Shown here: in pieces, positions 41,101-54,200 of the stretch
Layout of the letters: every line of letters begins with the position of its first letter
Numbering within the stretch: the first letter of the stretch is position 1
Assembly: GCF_037975245.1 (NCBI RefSeq)
Contig: NC_092578.1
Location: 12,632,321-12,696,320, forward strand
Origin: Apostichopus japonicus
Lineage: Eukaryota > Echinodermata > Holothuroidea > Aspidochirotida > Stichopodidae
Reading direction: 5' to 3'
DNA: 64,000 nt
Notes under the pieces: model-generated
Databases searched by the model: none
Told to the model about the DNA's origin: nothing
What the model saw: only the letters and a program-made list of their open reading frames with translations
Position numbers and translations under genes: made by a program

Positions 41101-44100
41101 TTTAAGACCCAGTCCGCCCCTGCAGTACTTTATCAGTTCTTTTATATCCTAGAAGCTTTGAGAGGTTCTGTGTCAGCCCTCTGCGACTATACTGCTGTAT
41201 ATCTTTAGAGTTTTGATTTGATTGATTGATTGACTGATTTGATTTTCCACAGATAATAAATATATACATGTGGAGGGAAGTCCTCTAAAAAGCCAGAGTT
41301 AGATATTTGTTTTATATCGATGTGTCATTGAGTTGGTAGTGGTCCTCTCTTTAGCCATTCCTCTTGGATTTAATTGTTGTGTCAGTGACTTAGAATATCA
41401 GAAAAGGAGAAGTGAAAAAAAAAATGACTAGTATTCCAAGCTTTCTGCAAATAACTTTTCATTTCTTGTAATTTCCTTGGTTAAGTGAAATACAGTACAA
41501 TATTCCTCTGTCACTACCTATCTATAACAATGGTACCTTTCGAAGTAATATAGCATGTGTCTGTCCACTTACAATAGTCTGACAATATGTGGATAGAATG
41601 AACCTTGAAGGTATTAAAGGATCAGTTTTGGTAGATATTTTCTGTCGATATGTCATGGATCAATCGGTAAAGAATGATTGCCAAACTTCTTTCCATGTCA
41701 TTATTGCTCAAGGTCAATCTAATTTCAGAACCACCCCCCCCAAAAAAATAAAAGAAACAAATATTGGTATAAATTATTTGTGTCCCACAAAAATAGTTAC
41801 TTTATTGGTCTATAATTTACATATAAATGTGGCCATTTCATAGCTCTTGGAAAATTTGCTCAGATCTTTGACTTTAGAACTCTTTTAAGGAATCCTTCAC
41901 ATCTCTCTGTTGAATATTAATTGTGTTCAACAGAGCAATTACAATTGGCAAAATGACATACGATCTGCTCTCGATTCTTAGTTTCCTTTTTGTATTTTGC
42001 TTCAGATTATATAGGGCTTCTCTATTGAAGTTTATCCACTGCTACCAATAAATATACAGATGATCTGATACAGATCCATATTGTTTTCTCTCTCCAAATG
42101 CTATTTGCATCGGCAGTAATTGCCGGATATTTTCTTTTGATGTGATCAATGCCATACCCCTCAATGAAAAACCCTAACCGTGTTACCACTTCAAAGTGAA
42201 ATGATCAATGCCACACCCGTCAATGGAAAATCGTACCGTGCTACCACTTCAAAGTGATATCTGTAAACATCAGACACTTGGTTTGCAAGTGTACTAAATC
42301 GTTAAAAGTACCTTTCCCTGCTCGCTCCCTTTATAAAACCTTCCATTACTTGTACATACACTTCACTACCTATGTTTTTACCAAATATTTTCCACCAAAT
42401 CTCTCTGCTAAATTGCGACACCCATTTCTGGACTGGTTTAGTCTTCCTCTCAGGGTATAGGATCCTCATATATCATCCAGCCAGAGAAGGTAGTCATCCT
42501 GGAGCTTCCCCCGTACACCCTGTTATTAATATGGAGTTGTAGCCAGACCTGGTCCTCCTCAACTAGATGTAACATGATGCTGTTACTGGTCATATCGTAA
42601 TAGTCGTATCCCGCGTCTTCGTACAGTCCTATCACCATCACGTCATTCTTCATCAGCTTCAGGTATAGGTCGTTCTGATTGGACCATTTGTTTGCATGTA
42701 TAATGAAGTAATAGGTGCCGTTTATCCGGCAGTGGAAGACACCGTGCGCTACGTCAAAGTCGTTGCCGATATTGACAAATATGGTATCGAAGATTAGTAT
42801 GGTGTCCTCTATGGGTTCTGCCTGGATCTCTTTACTGGACGCCACAGAGAATGCCGACTGGCTGTGCACGTGATAGGGTCCATACCGCAAGCCCCCCCAA
42901 GAGCTAGACGATCCCCTTTCTCCCTTATCCCCCTTTATGCCTCTGGGACCGCCTGGTCCTTCTGCCCCAGTCGGGCCTGAATGACCTCTCGGTCCTCTCG
43001 ATCCTTGGAGGCCAATCTTTCCTGGAAGTCCTAGGAGGCCCGGTTCCCCTTGGGGTCCTTCTGGACCCACCATTCCTGGGTTTCCAAGGTCACCTTTGTT
43101 ACCATGTAATCCTGGAATGCCGTTAGTTCCATGACTACCAGGAGATCCTGTCAATAAAACAAAATTGGGTAGGATATCTCCACGTTTTAAATATTTGTCA
43201 TTTGATAAGTATGACATGACACGACTTTAGGTGAATGTAAGTTGTGACTGAGAAATTAGTTATCAAGATGCTGGAATTTGAAAAATGTCATGATTTTTTG
43301 ATTAGTAAAGTATTAAAATCATTTCCACCCTTCTCAATATCTCTTAGCCAAAAACAATCAAATAGTTGAATATTCATGTTCTGGTCTCAGTGATGCTCTC
43401 TTAACTCTATACTGATAGCTGGTACTCTGAGAGTCAGTTTAGAGAAACAAAAGACGACACAACAATATATCACGCAACGTTGTTACTTCCCCTATTAGAG
43501 GGCAGCAGAATGCCTCCAGTGCAGGTTTATTAACATGTCTCAATGTACATGTAACCTATTACATGAATAGCTAACTTGTCCCTTTGCTTGGCATGAAAGA
43601 AAGTGAAAATGAGTTGTACCATAAACTATCGACGTAAGTTTTAATGTCCACTCGTTAACCATTTCTCTAGCCCATCCTTTAAAGTAATATGTAGAATTCG
43701 TAGATTCGGCAGCATCCCATTGCTCTGTACCTAGGTGTTTATCCATATTTATTACAGTGTTTTCCAGAAAACATAAATCGGATATGGAAATAAATTGAAG
43801 TCGATAAATATGCTGTTTCAAATTTTTCCAGATGATAGTTTTATTTATGGTACATGCAAATTGCAATTGAGTTCATAAATGTATCTCACAATGCAAAAAA
43901 ACAAAAAAGATGTAAAATAGTCTCGGTACTTACATGCAATAAATCGTTAGATAGTTCGTTCACAGCAGTCGGTCGGAATATGTGACGTGAGTTCAGAGGT
44001 ATTCCACTCAGTGTTGTTTGTGTAGTTTTGAGCAATTACTCACATTTATGGCTCTTTAAGTTTACCATTTTAGTCATTCATTCGTGTCCTGATGCACATT

Positions 44101-45226
44101 CTACTTGAAATCACAGTTTTATTTGGATGATTTGCGTCAGTAATGTCACAAAGGGGCAGATATTAAGCTATATGGGTGCTTTAAATGATAGGTATCGATG
44201 AAAACAAGTTTAATGTACTTATTTTCTATGAACCCAGGTGGGAATTACCCTAAACTGAAATGAGACCTGAACTGCTCAACTGTATTGCAAAGCTGTTATG
44301 ATCATGTTCATGCAGAGAGAAGCACTTTAAAAATTGTTCAATATTTCAGATGGAAAAAGCAATCAGCATGATATTTAAAGAACATCATCAGGATCTGTAG
44401 TGATACACAGAAAATGTTGCATATTTCTTTGTGAACTGATAGTAACAGAAATTTAGGTGTGTCTCAACTTCCACAAAACTTACAATTTTATTCACTTGAT
44501 AGAAGTTTGATGGGTGTGGCTATATCTGTTCCCTCCCACCTCCCTAAAGATAAACCAAACCCAGACAAAACAAAACCATACTATTGCCTCTTCTGTTCAG
44601 CTTTTCCTGTTCTGTAAAGCTATACCAAGTATTGACATTAAAAGGTTTTAACCATGAGCTTACCTGGTACCCCTGGGAGGCCCTGTATTCCAGGTAAGCC
44701 AGTCATACCCTGAGGGCCAGGGTCTCCTCGTGAACAACATGCACATTGCTGTGTGTTCCTGTCATTAACACCCTCTGGCAGTGATAAAGTGTCATCCATA
44801 TTGTTAGCCTTTGCTCCAAGGATGAAAAGAGCTGCCAAGAATATTTGAGGTAGATGCTCTTTGGGGAACAAAAGAGGAAACAAAAGTAAGTGATTTTGAT
44901 TTACTGCTTAGATGTAAGAACTATGTTACTACAAAAAACAAATACAGCTTGCTACTGCCTACCCTGATACCAGAACTTACCCAATGGTAGGTTGCTATCT
45001 CATACTTGGAGATTGAAAAGTTTCATGATATGCACACCATTCAAGTCATTATTTAGATGATAAATATTCAGTATTGGTTAGTTTGCAATTCAAAACAGGT
45101 AACTATTACACTGTCAAGCCTGCTGCTTTCGAAGAGGTCTCTTACAAGACTCAACAATATTTCTATTAGGAAACATTTTGATTTTTATATTTTTATATAT
45201 ATATATATATAAAAATCAAAATAAAT

Positions 45227-45263
<37 letters not shown>

Positions 45264-48200
45264 TTCTAAGTTGCCTATAACCTTTCTGTCAGTATTGAAC
45301 CAATTTACAGTTCAACTGCTATCAGGTGCTTGTTCTCTTATCACATTCCCCTGGCATAATAATAACATCAAGGACATTTTTTCTAACCCTTCAAAGATTT
45401 GTGTTTTTTCTTAATGCAAATTGACACTTTTTATGGCAAACCTCCAGCCTGTCCATTGAGAGTTGGCTTCAAACCAGAAGATGCAGGTATGAAAGTTGGC
45501 ACAAAAGGATCCCCATGAAGTTATGTATTGAAAAGATATGTTACTTACCTTTGAAGTTCTTATAAACAATTTTGCTGGTTCTGCTTTTAGTAGATTAACA
45601 GCCAAATATTATCAGTTGTCAAGGTTTCAACGGTATTTGCAGAACTGCAGCATTTTTTGTAATGCAAATTTTACTGTTAGACTAGAAGACATCACAGAAA
45701 CTTTTTTCACATCTCGCATGGAGTGGTGGAGGAGTTGGGGAGGGGGAGGGGGGAGGGGAAGTGAAGGGGAAGGAGGGATGTGTGATGAGGAAAGGGAGGA
45801 GAAATAGTCAGAAGGAGAGCAGGTATGATTGTAACCACAAAGGAGGAAAAATAGGTTGATTGTATTAAAGAGGGATAAACAGAGTGCTATTTATATGAGA
45901 GAGTTGTGGTCAAGTGGTTAAGGCAGTGGACTTGTGATCCAAGATTTGCAGGTTCAAGTCCTGGCCAGATCATTATGTTGTATCAAGGCACTTTATCTCC
46001 ATTGCCTCTCTTCACCCAGGTGTATAGATGGGGACTTGCGAGGTAACTTGTAAATATAGTTGCTTGTGCCGGTCTGTGGCTGCACCCTATAGGGAGACTT
46101 TGGGGACATGTAGGTTTGGTGCACTGTAGTGCCCCAGGAGGGATTGTTTGAATTGTGCACACTTTGGGGTGTGGGTGTGACAAGTTACCAATGGCCATGA
46201 TGGGGCTAAGTTGTAAAAGTCATGTGAGCCTCAAGCAAGACTGTAAAACCATCAGCTTTAATGTTATATATATTTTCTGTATATAATATGGGAGACAGTT
46301 ATGGATTCAGAGGGGATATATGTTGCTATCAGACTATAGGAATGATGGGTGAAGGAGAATGTGAAGAAAGATAGGAAAGAGTAAATGGAATCGTGCAGGT
46401 TGACATCATACCTCTCTTCCCCTAACTACCAAATGCTACAACAACCATAAAAAATAGCTTGAAAATGTGTTGGATTGAATTGAGTGGTATACATTTCCAG
46501 AGTTGCACCTAAAACTAGTACATTATGAAAAGAGCAATAAATGAGCCAAAAGAATCAAATAGCACACAATTAATATTAAGGTGATCAGACATCCCCGATG
46601 TCCGGGGGACAGTCTCCCAATTTCATGTACCATCTCGGGATAAAAAGCGTCCCTAGATATAACTTCTGGATCTATGTAATGTCGTAGTGATATTTCCAAA
46701 TTTGTGAAGAGGCCCGAATAATTCCAAATTTACCCGTTTGGCTGTTCGTGTGTAGAATTTGCCTGAAGATGTGATTACTTACAACTGCAAACTAACTGTA
46801 CCGTTCATTGGTCACTCACTCTGTGAGTTCATAAACTTCATAGGCTATAACTCAGTCCTGTGGCAAATATCTTTTGGAACTTTGTGATAAATACAGAGAC
46901 TCCCAGTTACTTTGGACAAAATGCTGGATGAGGTGTTACAAACTTTAGCATTTGTTCATCATCCCATGCGACATAGAACCTTAAAAACTACCGAGAGGCC
47001 CTCAAACTTCCACCCTCCCCATTACAATCATTTGTGGCACAAATATTTAGGTCCAGGACTGGACTGAGACCCATTGCTCTTCAGAGTCAAACCTCAGTAT
47101 CCACGAGTGGCTAGCTGACGAAGGTGCGATGTTAAAACATCAACAAGATTACTGAATTCGGATATCTGTCAAGCCAGCAAAATCAGAATACTCTGGATAA
47201 GTTTGACTGGTGTCCTGCGAACCACCAAGACTTCACGAACCAGTTTCGGGTCTTGCAACAAACAAAAACCTATGGTGGAGGGGGAATAACATGTCCCCCA
47301 CCCCCCCTAACGGATATCCTTGAAAACGGATGATCCGCTTAATTTATAGTGTGGCATTTTAATATTTCACTCCAAGTGAAGGTGGCTTGACAGAAACTAA
47401 ACTAACCAAAGGATCAACCCACCCTAAAAAAAAAAAAAAAAATAATAATCAAAACAAGCCTATAGAAACACATCAACCAAAACCACCAAAACTTACCTTG
47501 TTCATACCTGATGTATTAAAGGAAGTCAAATGGCTGATCTATTATTCACAATGACATTGTTTATGACATTGTCCTGGTAACAAGATGATTTTGTGTTTAC
47601 TTTATATCCTGCTGGGTTATTTTATGTGGTTGCTACCGTTCATTCTTTATTGTGTACTTTCAACTGAATCAACACTGTGGGTACATGGAAACATGTCATC
47701 TTCTTATATATATATAGTCTCTCATAGTTACCATCTCTGTTTTTGTGTCTCTTTTTTCGTGGAAGTTAAGAAAAGTTAGAAAATTCCCATTTGTTTTTAA
47801 AAAAAAGTTATATAGTTATAGCTTAGGTTGAAGGGCATGGAATAATAACAGGGAATCACAGAGTTTAAAGGGACTCATTGAAATATGATCAATGTATGGA
47901 TGTCATTGTCAAAATTGTAGGGAATACTCTATGCTGCAATACGACAAGCTGATGTCATCATCAATTTAACCTTAACGTCTCAATACGTGCTTGCTGATGA
48001 ATTTCGGAAAACAAACTTCCGAAGCAGATTCAATGTTTCTTATTCTAAATGCACCCCTGGCCAAGTGGGTTTAATGGACAAAAGCTGTCGCTATCGAAAG
48101 AAAAATTTGTTTTCTGTTGCCCTTATGGCGCGAACGATTTACCGTAAAATCACTGCGACCGCCCATATCAGCATGTTCATTATACAAATGTAACCTATAT

Positions 48201-51200
48201 AAACTCATAATGTCCACATTTTTTTACCCAATTCCACGGAGGAAATGTCTGAAACCACCTGTTTATTCATTGCAATGGAAGGATATGACAGAATTTCGCA
48301 AGCTACATCGGTAAGACCGAAAGAAAAGATACTATTCAAGAGAAGGGACCTAACACAGGCTAGCCACAGAAGTGAAAGTAGTCCTACGCCTAACGGTCGT
48401 AAACAAAACAGATAGATTTGATTGGCGCATGATCTGTAAGGCGGGCTTGCAAATTGTGATTGAAGTTTGTAGCATCTACAGACTCGTTAATAAATATTGC
48501 AAATTTAATTCAGCTCAAAGTGTTTAACGACAGATAACTCAATAAAAATAATGAATATTGATATGGAAATTGCATACAACGGTGTCATTTTCACTGAGCT
48601 GAGCTTAAAGTTGGCAAACACGTACTGAGACTTTAAAAGAAGAATTTCAGAGATTTATTATTTCTTTAAAGCTGAAGATTTCAAACTCCAGAATAGATAT
48701 TATTGTACTCATTGTTTCTGTTTTCTTGGGCTATGACATATGAAGCCTAAAATCCACCCCAAGTAAAGCTGAAATTTTGGTGCTGACCGTGTAACAGTTT
48801 GCCGTATTTAATACTTGTACATATTTGACTATAAATCCATAGAGACAGTAATCTCCCTCCCCTGGTTATATCCCCCTCCTATTGATTGGCTATCACACCC
48901 CTCCCCCTCCCCCACTTTTTTTCAGGTCTCTGCTCACCCTCCCATTGTCTTTTCCACTGCCCCTACCATTTCCCAATATCAAGTGTATTTTACTATGTAT
49001 GTGGGATGCTTATGAATCAATGTGTATTGTCGGTGTCAATACAATAGGTTTATCTACTAGACATGCCACAAACTACTAGGTTCACCTTTGTTTAATATAG
49101 TACTGCAGCGCGGTGGAGTTTAAAGACTATGCAGTGTCTCTCCGGATTCCCGAAGTGGTGCAATTAGCGAGTAAAGCGCCTCACTCTTGACGCGTAATAC
49201 ACATTGTCAGCCCTTAATATTGTTATATGCTAAGTCACCTGTGATATTCAAATATTTCTGCGCTATTAAAGTGTAATGTGATTAGGCCAAGGGTTGATAA
49301 ATTTTGGGAAATAGTAAAATTTCATACGTTCGAAATACAGTTCCGTTTTTTTTTAAATGTTAAAATGTTATAAAAAGATAGAAAGTGAAAATATACAAAC
49401 TGCTCAAGAAATAAAACGTGGGTTTCAAACTCAACAAATGGGTTTAACTTTTGCAAACTTTTTTCATTTCATTTGAAATGACAATATTTTTTAATTTTCT
49501 CATGATTATTCCGGGGTAGGGGGAGGGGTGGGCAGAGGGGGGTGAGAGCTGTGGACATGTATTGACAGCTGGACCAATCACTGGCTTAAGTCTCATCCTC
49601 AAAAGTGTCAACTTTTGTGAGAGATGATTTGGTCAAAATTCTTTTTGCTAAGTCTTTAACTCACCTGCCTCAAACTCTGCTAATTGATACCGAATCAAAA
49701 ATCTCGGCAGAGAAAATGCCAATAATGTGGTTTTTGTGGTTTGTCATGCAACATTGTAATGTGATTCACTTTGAGGTCCTTAACATTATATCCAATAACT
49801 AGTGCAAGTTGGGTTTACCAGGAAAAAATTGAATTTCTTACCTTTAAACGGATCCATGTTCTCTCTGCATGGAAAGGTGATGATGTTTCTAGTACTGTAG
49901 CTGGACTTGTTTTGATGCTGGTCTCGTTCTTGGCTGCCAGCCCAGGATTACCACTGTGTACAACTTGTGGCTTTATTCTGGAAATACCAAAACAGCTATG
50001 GAAGCCAGTGGTAATAAATTAAAGTGATATGCCACTGGCAGGTGTCAAATGGGAGCAAAAGTCAACTCCAACCGCATCCAGATAGCATGTATTGTTATGA
50101 AGAGGGATAATTTTACAGAGTATTTATCAAATAGGAAGTAGTTTATATATTTTATAAATGCACCTGGCAACAGCAGAGAAATTGATATCAACATGGCCAA
50201 TTGAGCTGATTTTTTTTGTCTCTCCCTTAACATGTCCAAATCATTTAACTACAGAGAAAATTGGCAACTGCAAATAAAAATATAAAAATAAATAAAAAAA
50301 TTGACTTTTACGAAAAACTTGACATTTGAGTACTTGGCAGGTTGACAATTGATCCATTCCAGTGACAAATCAAAAACTTGATTAGACAAGGAAAGTTTCA
50401 AAAGGTTTTGATCAATTGCCACCCGATGACATCTAAAAAACCCAGACTTAGTATTACTCTGAGAAATGAAGCCTTGATCTCAAGGGCGTAGGAACCGGGG
50501 GGGGGGGGGGGCTGGGGGGTGCCAACCCCCAGTAAAAAATATGGGGGGCATCATTCCGCCCCCCCCGCTTCTCAAGTCAGAAAACCCCTTTTTCATTTCC
50601 AAATGAGAAAAAAATCTCATTTGGAGCACCAAATTGCATCTAAGGCCAGGTGAAAATGCAAAATTATTTACACAATGGAGTGGGTGTTGAAGTGTGCTAT
50701 ATATTGCACCAAATTGCATCTGAGGCCACCTGGAAATGCAAAAAATTTCCAAAGGGGAGGGGGTCACCCCCTCCCCTTAGACCCCTTCCCAAGGCCGGCC
50801 ATCAGTCTTAGGCCCCCCCACTCAAAAGTACCTTCCTACGCCACTGCTTGATCTACCTAAAATAGTTTTAATACCTTCAAACAACATTATGGTAGAAATG
50901 GACAATATGATTATTAATAATAATAATCAGCAGTTACTTTTAAGACGCTTAAACGACCACAAATGTGGGAGAATCCCCGCAAGGGCTTATAGACTTACAC
51001 GTCGGGTGGCTTCCAGTTCAACATTTTTACTCAAATTTGGATTCTTTTTCAATTTAGAAAGTCATTTCAGATACTAAAACCGTAGATTACTCTTGGATGA
51101 AAACTCACCTTACTATGAACTGGCTGGTAATCGAACCCAGAACCTCCCGATAGCCTCATTCATTCAAATGCCACAGCCTTTATCCACTCGGCCAAAGCAC

Positions 51201-54200
51201 TGGTCTGGGGTGAGGGTAATATAGGTGTTCAACCGCAAATGTGAATATTCAATATTTAATAGCCATCCAAACTATTAACTGGCACATTGTATGCAGTATG
51301 GGAGTATCCCTTATTAGATAAAATATGGAGGAAAGAAATTTAATGCATATCTGACCTTTTTTGTCAGCCATATATTTTGCCTATTTCTTGTACTTTTTGA
51401 AATACCACTATGAGAATATATATATGTTTTACTTCCAATAACACTTTGATATACCTTGCAGTCAGGGAATTCTTTGTTAACCACTATTTGAGAAACAACC
51501 CTGATAAGGAATGATGTCATTGCCCAAAATGAGTCCTGATTTATAATCAACTAGAACAAGCTTGATAACTATTTATTGGCCTTTACCTTGATGTGTATAA
51601 CACTCTTGTTCTTCATCATCAAAATAAAAGAATATAAATTGATGTGAGAAGTCGGAACCAGATTGTTATAACTGAACGTTAAATTTTTCTTCACACCAAC
51701 CCCTCTCCAACCCTCTTCTCCAACCCCCTCTTCAACCCTCTCTTCTACATCCTCTCCAACCCCCCATCCAACCCCTCTCCATCACCCTCTCCAACCCCCT
51801 CTTCAACCCAATCTCCAACCCCCTCTTCACTCCCTCTCCGACCCCCACTTCAACCCCCTCTTCAACCCCCTCTCCAACCCCCTCTTCAACCCCTCTCCAA
51901 CCCCCTCTCCATCACCCTCTCCAACCCCCTGTCCAACCCCCTCTTCAACCCCCCATCCAACCCCCTCTCCAACCCCTCTCCAACCCCCTCTCCAACCCCC
52001 CCTTCAACCCCCTCTTCAACCCCTCTCCAACCCCCCATCCAACTCCTCTCCGACCCCCTCTTCAACCCCCTCTTCAACCCCCCATCCAACTCCTCTCCAA
52101 CCCCCACTCCAACCCCTCTCCAACCCTTTTTCCTGGCAAGTGGCAAAATATTGAATTGTTGAGGAAGCTTTTCCCGTCACCTTACTCTGCTCCTTTAAGC
52201 CCTTTTTTTTATGTTGTTATGTCAAGGGAAGAATGCCAGGAAGGAGTCAAGCTTGTTTGAGATTAACAATTGTACCTAACAATGGACCACTTTACAGAAA
52301 ATATGGATCTGCGACCTTTATGGAAACAATACCAAATAGAACAATTCTGTCATGATGTTTATGAAATTTCACTGAAATACCAGGGCATCAGAGTCCTATT
52401 GTGTGGTGTGAGATTATAGGTTGGATCATCAGGAGTACACATAGGTTCCATGACTGGGAAAGGAGGGGTGGGGAGGGAGGGAGGAGGAAGGGAGGGGGAG
52501 GGAGGGAGGGAAATTTGGCCATTGCCATGGTCATTTTGTGATTGTAACAAATAAAAGAATAAATACCTATGCATTACCATGGCTGCTTGGGGTACAATAT
52601 TTCACTTGGAAAGTGTAAATTTTGACCACATTTCCCAAAGTGCCACTCTCTACATTCTACACCTCCACCCATCTCCTATCATTCTACTAAATCACATAGG
52701 ACTGTTTTATCAAAGGATACAATATGCAACAAATAAATTCTCTATTGATAAAAATAATCTATTGTTTTACATCTGCATTTCCAGAATATGGTTAATTCCT
52801 TCATATCTATTGAAGTGTTGAAGGTGTGTATATCTTTCAAGGGTGACACAAACCCAGCCATCATTATTTGATCTCTGAGTGTCATGTACAAAACCCCCAC
52901 ACAGCTAAGAAACATCTAATTCCATTTGGGAGACATCCCAGATTTAATTCTCCTTTCACAGTTCACACAAAACATGAAGGAGGACTTGGCCAAATCAAAA
53001 TATGACATTCATCAAACCACATGTGTATTACTTTTGTATATTTGTCTTTCTTTATTTATAAATACAATGTTTATTTCCCTGTCATGGAGATGGATTTTTG
53101 CAGCTGTTGAATCTGAATATTAAACCTGTTGACATGACCTAATTATGGCATTGTTTTCAGTGTCAAACACTGTTTAGCATTCTACCTTGAAAATAGAAAA
53201 AAGATTAACAAAGAGGAAATAAAAAGGTTTCAGATGCCGGTTGCAATTTATATGACATCAGAGATTTACAAAATGACAACAACAAGAGCGGACTTGTAAA
53301 CAAGGATATTTCAGGAACAACGGAACAAGATTTTTCAAAAGAGCTGTTTGAAAAAGTTCTTCTTCACAATGTCAGTAATGTCATATGTAAGCCACACATA
53401 ATGGTTGACTCAGGTTAGACTGTTTCCTAACATTATTTAAACCTGTTGACATGACCTAATTATGGCATTTTTTTCAGTGTCAAACACTGTTTAGCATTCT
53501 ACCTTGAAAATAGAAAAAAGATTAACAAAGAGGAAATAAAAAGGTTTCAGATGCCGGTTGCAATTTATATGACATCAGAGATTAACAAAATGACAGCAGC
53601 CAGAGCGGACATTTAAACATGGATATTTCAGGAACAACGGAACAAGATTTTTCTTAAGAGCTGTTTGGAAAAGTTCTTTTTCACAAAGATCTATGTCATG
53701 TAAGCCACACATAATGGTTGAGTTTGTGTGTCCCCCCCTTTTATAAGCCATATTCTCAGACCATTCTTAGACCATTTCCTAACATTATTTTGTTGGTTGT
53801 ATTTTATAGACCCAAACCATAAAAACAAGTCTCTAACCTCAACTAAAGACCGTAGAAGATGTTTTTATCTCAATATACTTTGAGAATGTGACTGGATCAT
53901 ATAGGAAAACAGATGAGTCACTGATAAATTGGTTGTGATTGGATCATTTCCAAAGAATTACAAAGTAGCTGGAAACTTGGGCTATTTGACCTTGATCTTA
54001 TTGGGTTTGAGCCAAAGAACCAGAGAAAGGGTTGTATAACTTTAAAGTAGGACTGTGTGTTTCATCATTCTTCTAGAATCACATCCACGTGGAACGTGTC
54101 AAACCTAATTTAAATTTTAGTATAAATACTTGAATAATTACTGTAATTTAGTTTTAGTAACTTAGTAATTATGGCTGAGGCATAGCTGTTTCAGAGCAAT

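Noticed and set aside
43540-43866. 108-codon minus-strand frame between C1q exons
   Set aside because: It lies in the intron between two exons that join in phase and has no family motif.
45538-45560. Alternative first exon for the C1q gene ending at a good GTAAGT donor (minus strand near 45,546)
   Set aside because: In the required phase it has no ATG and meets a stop a short way upstream.
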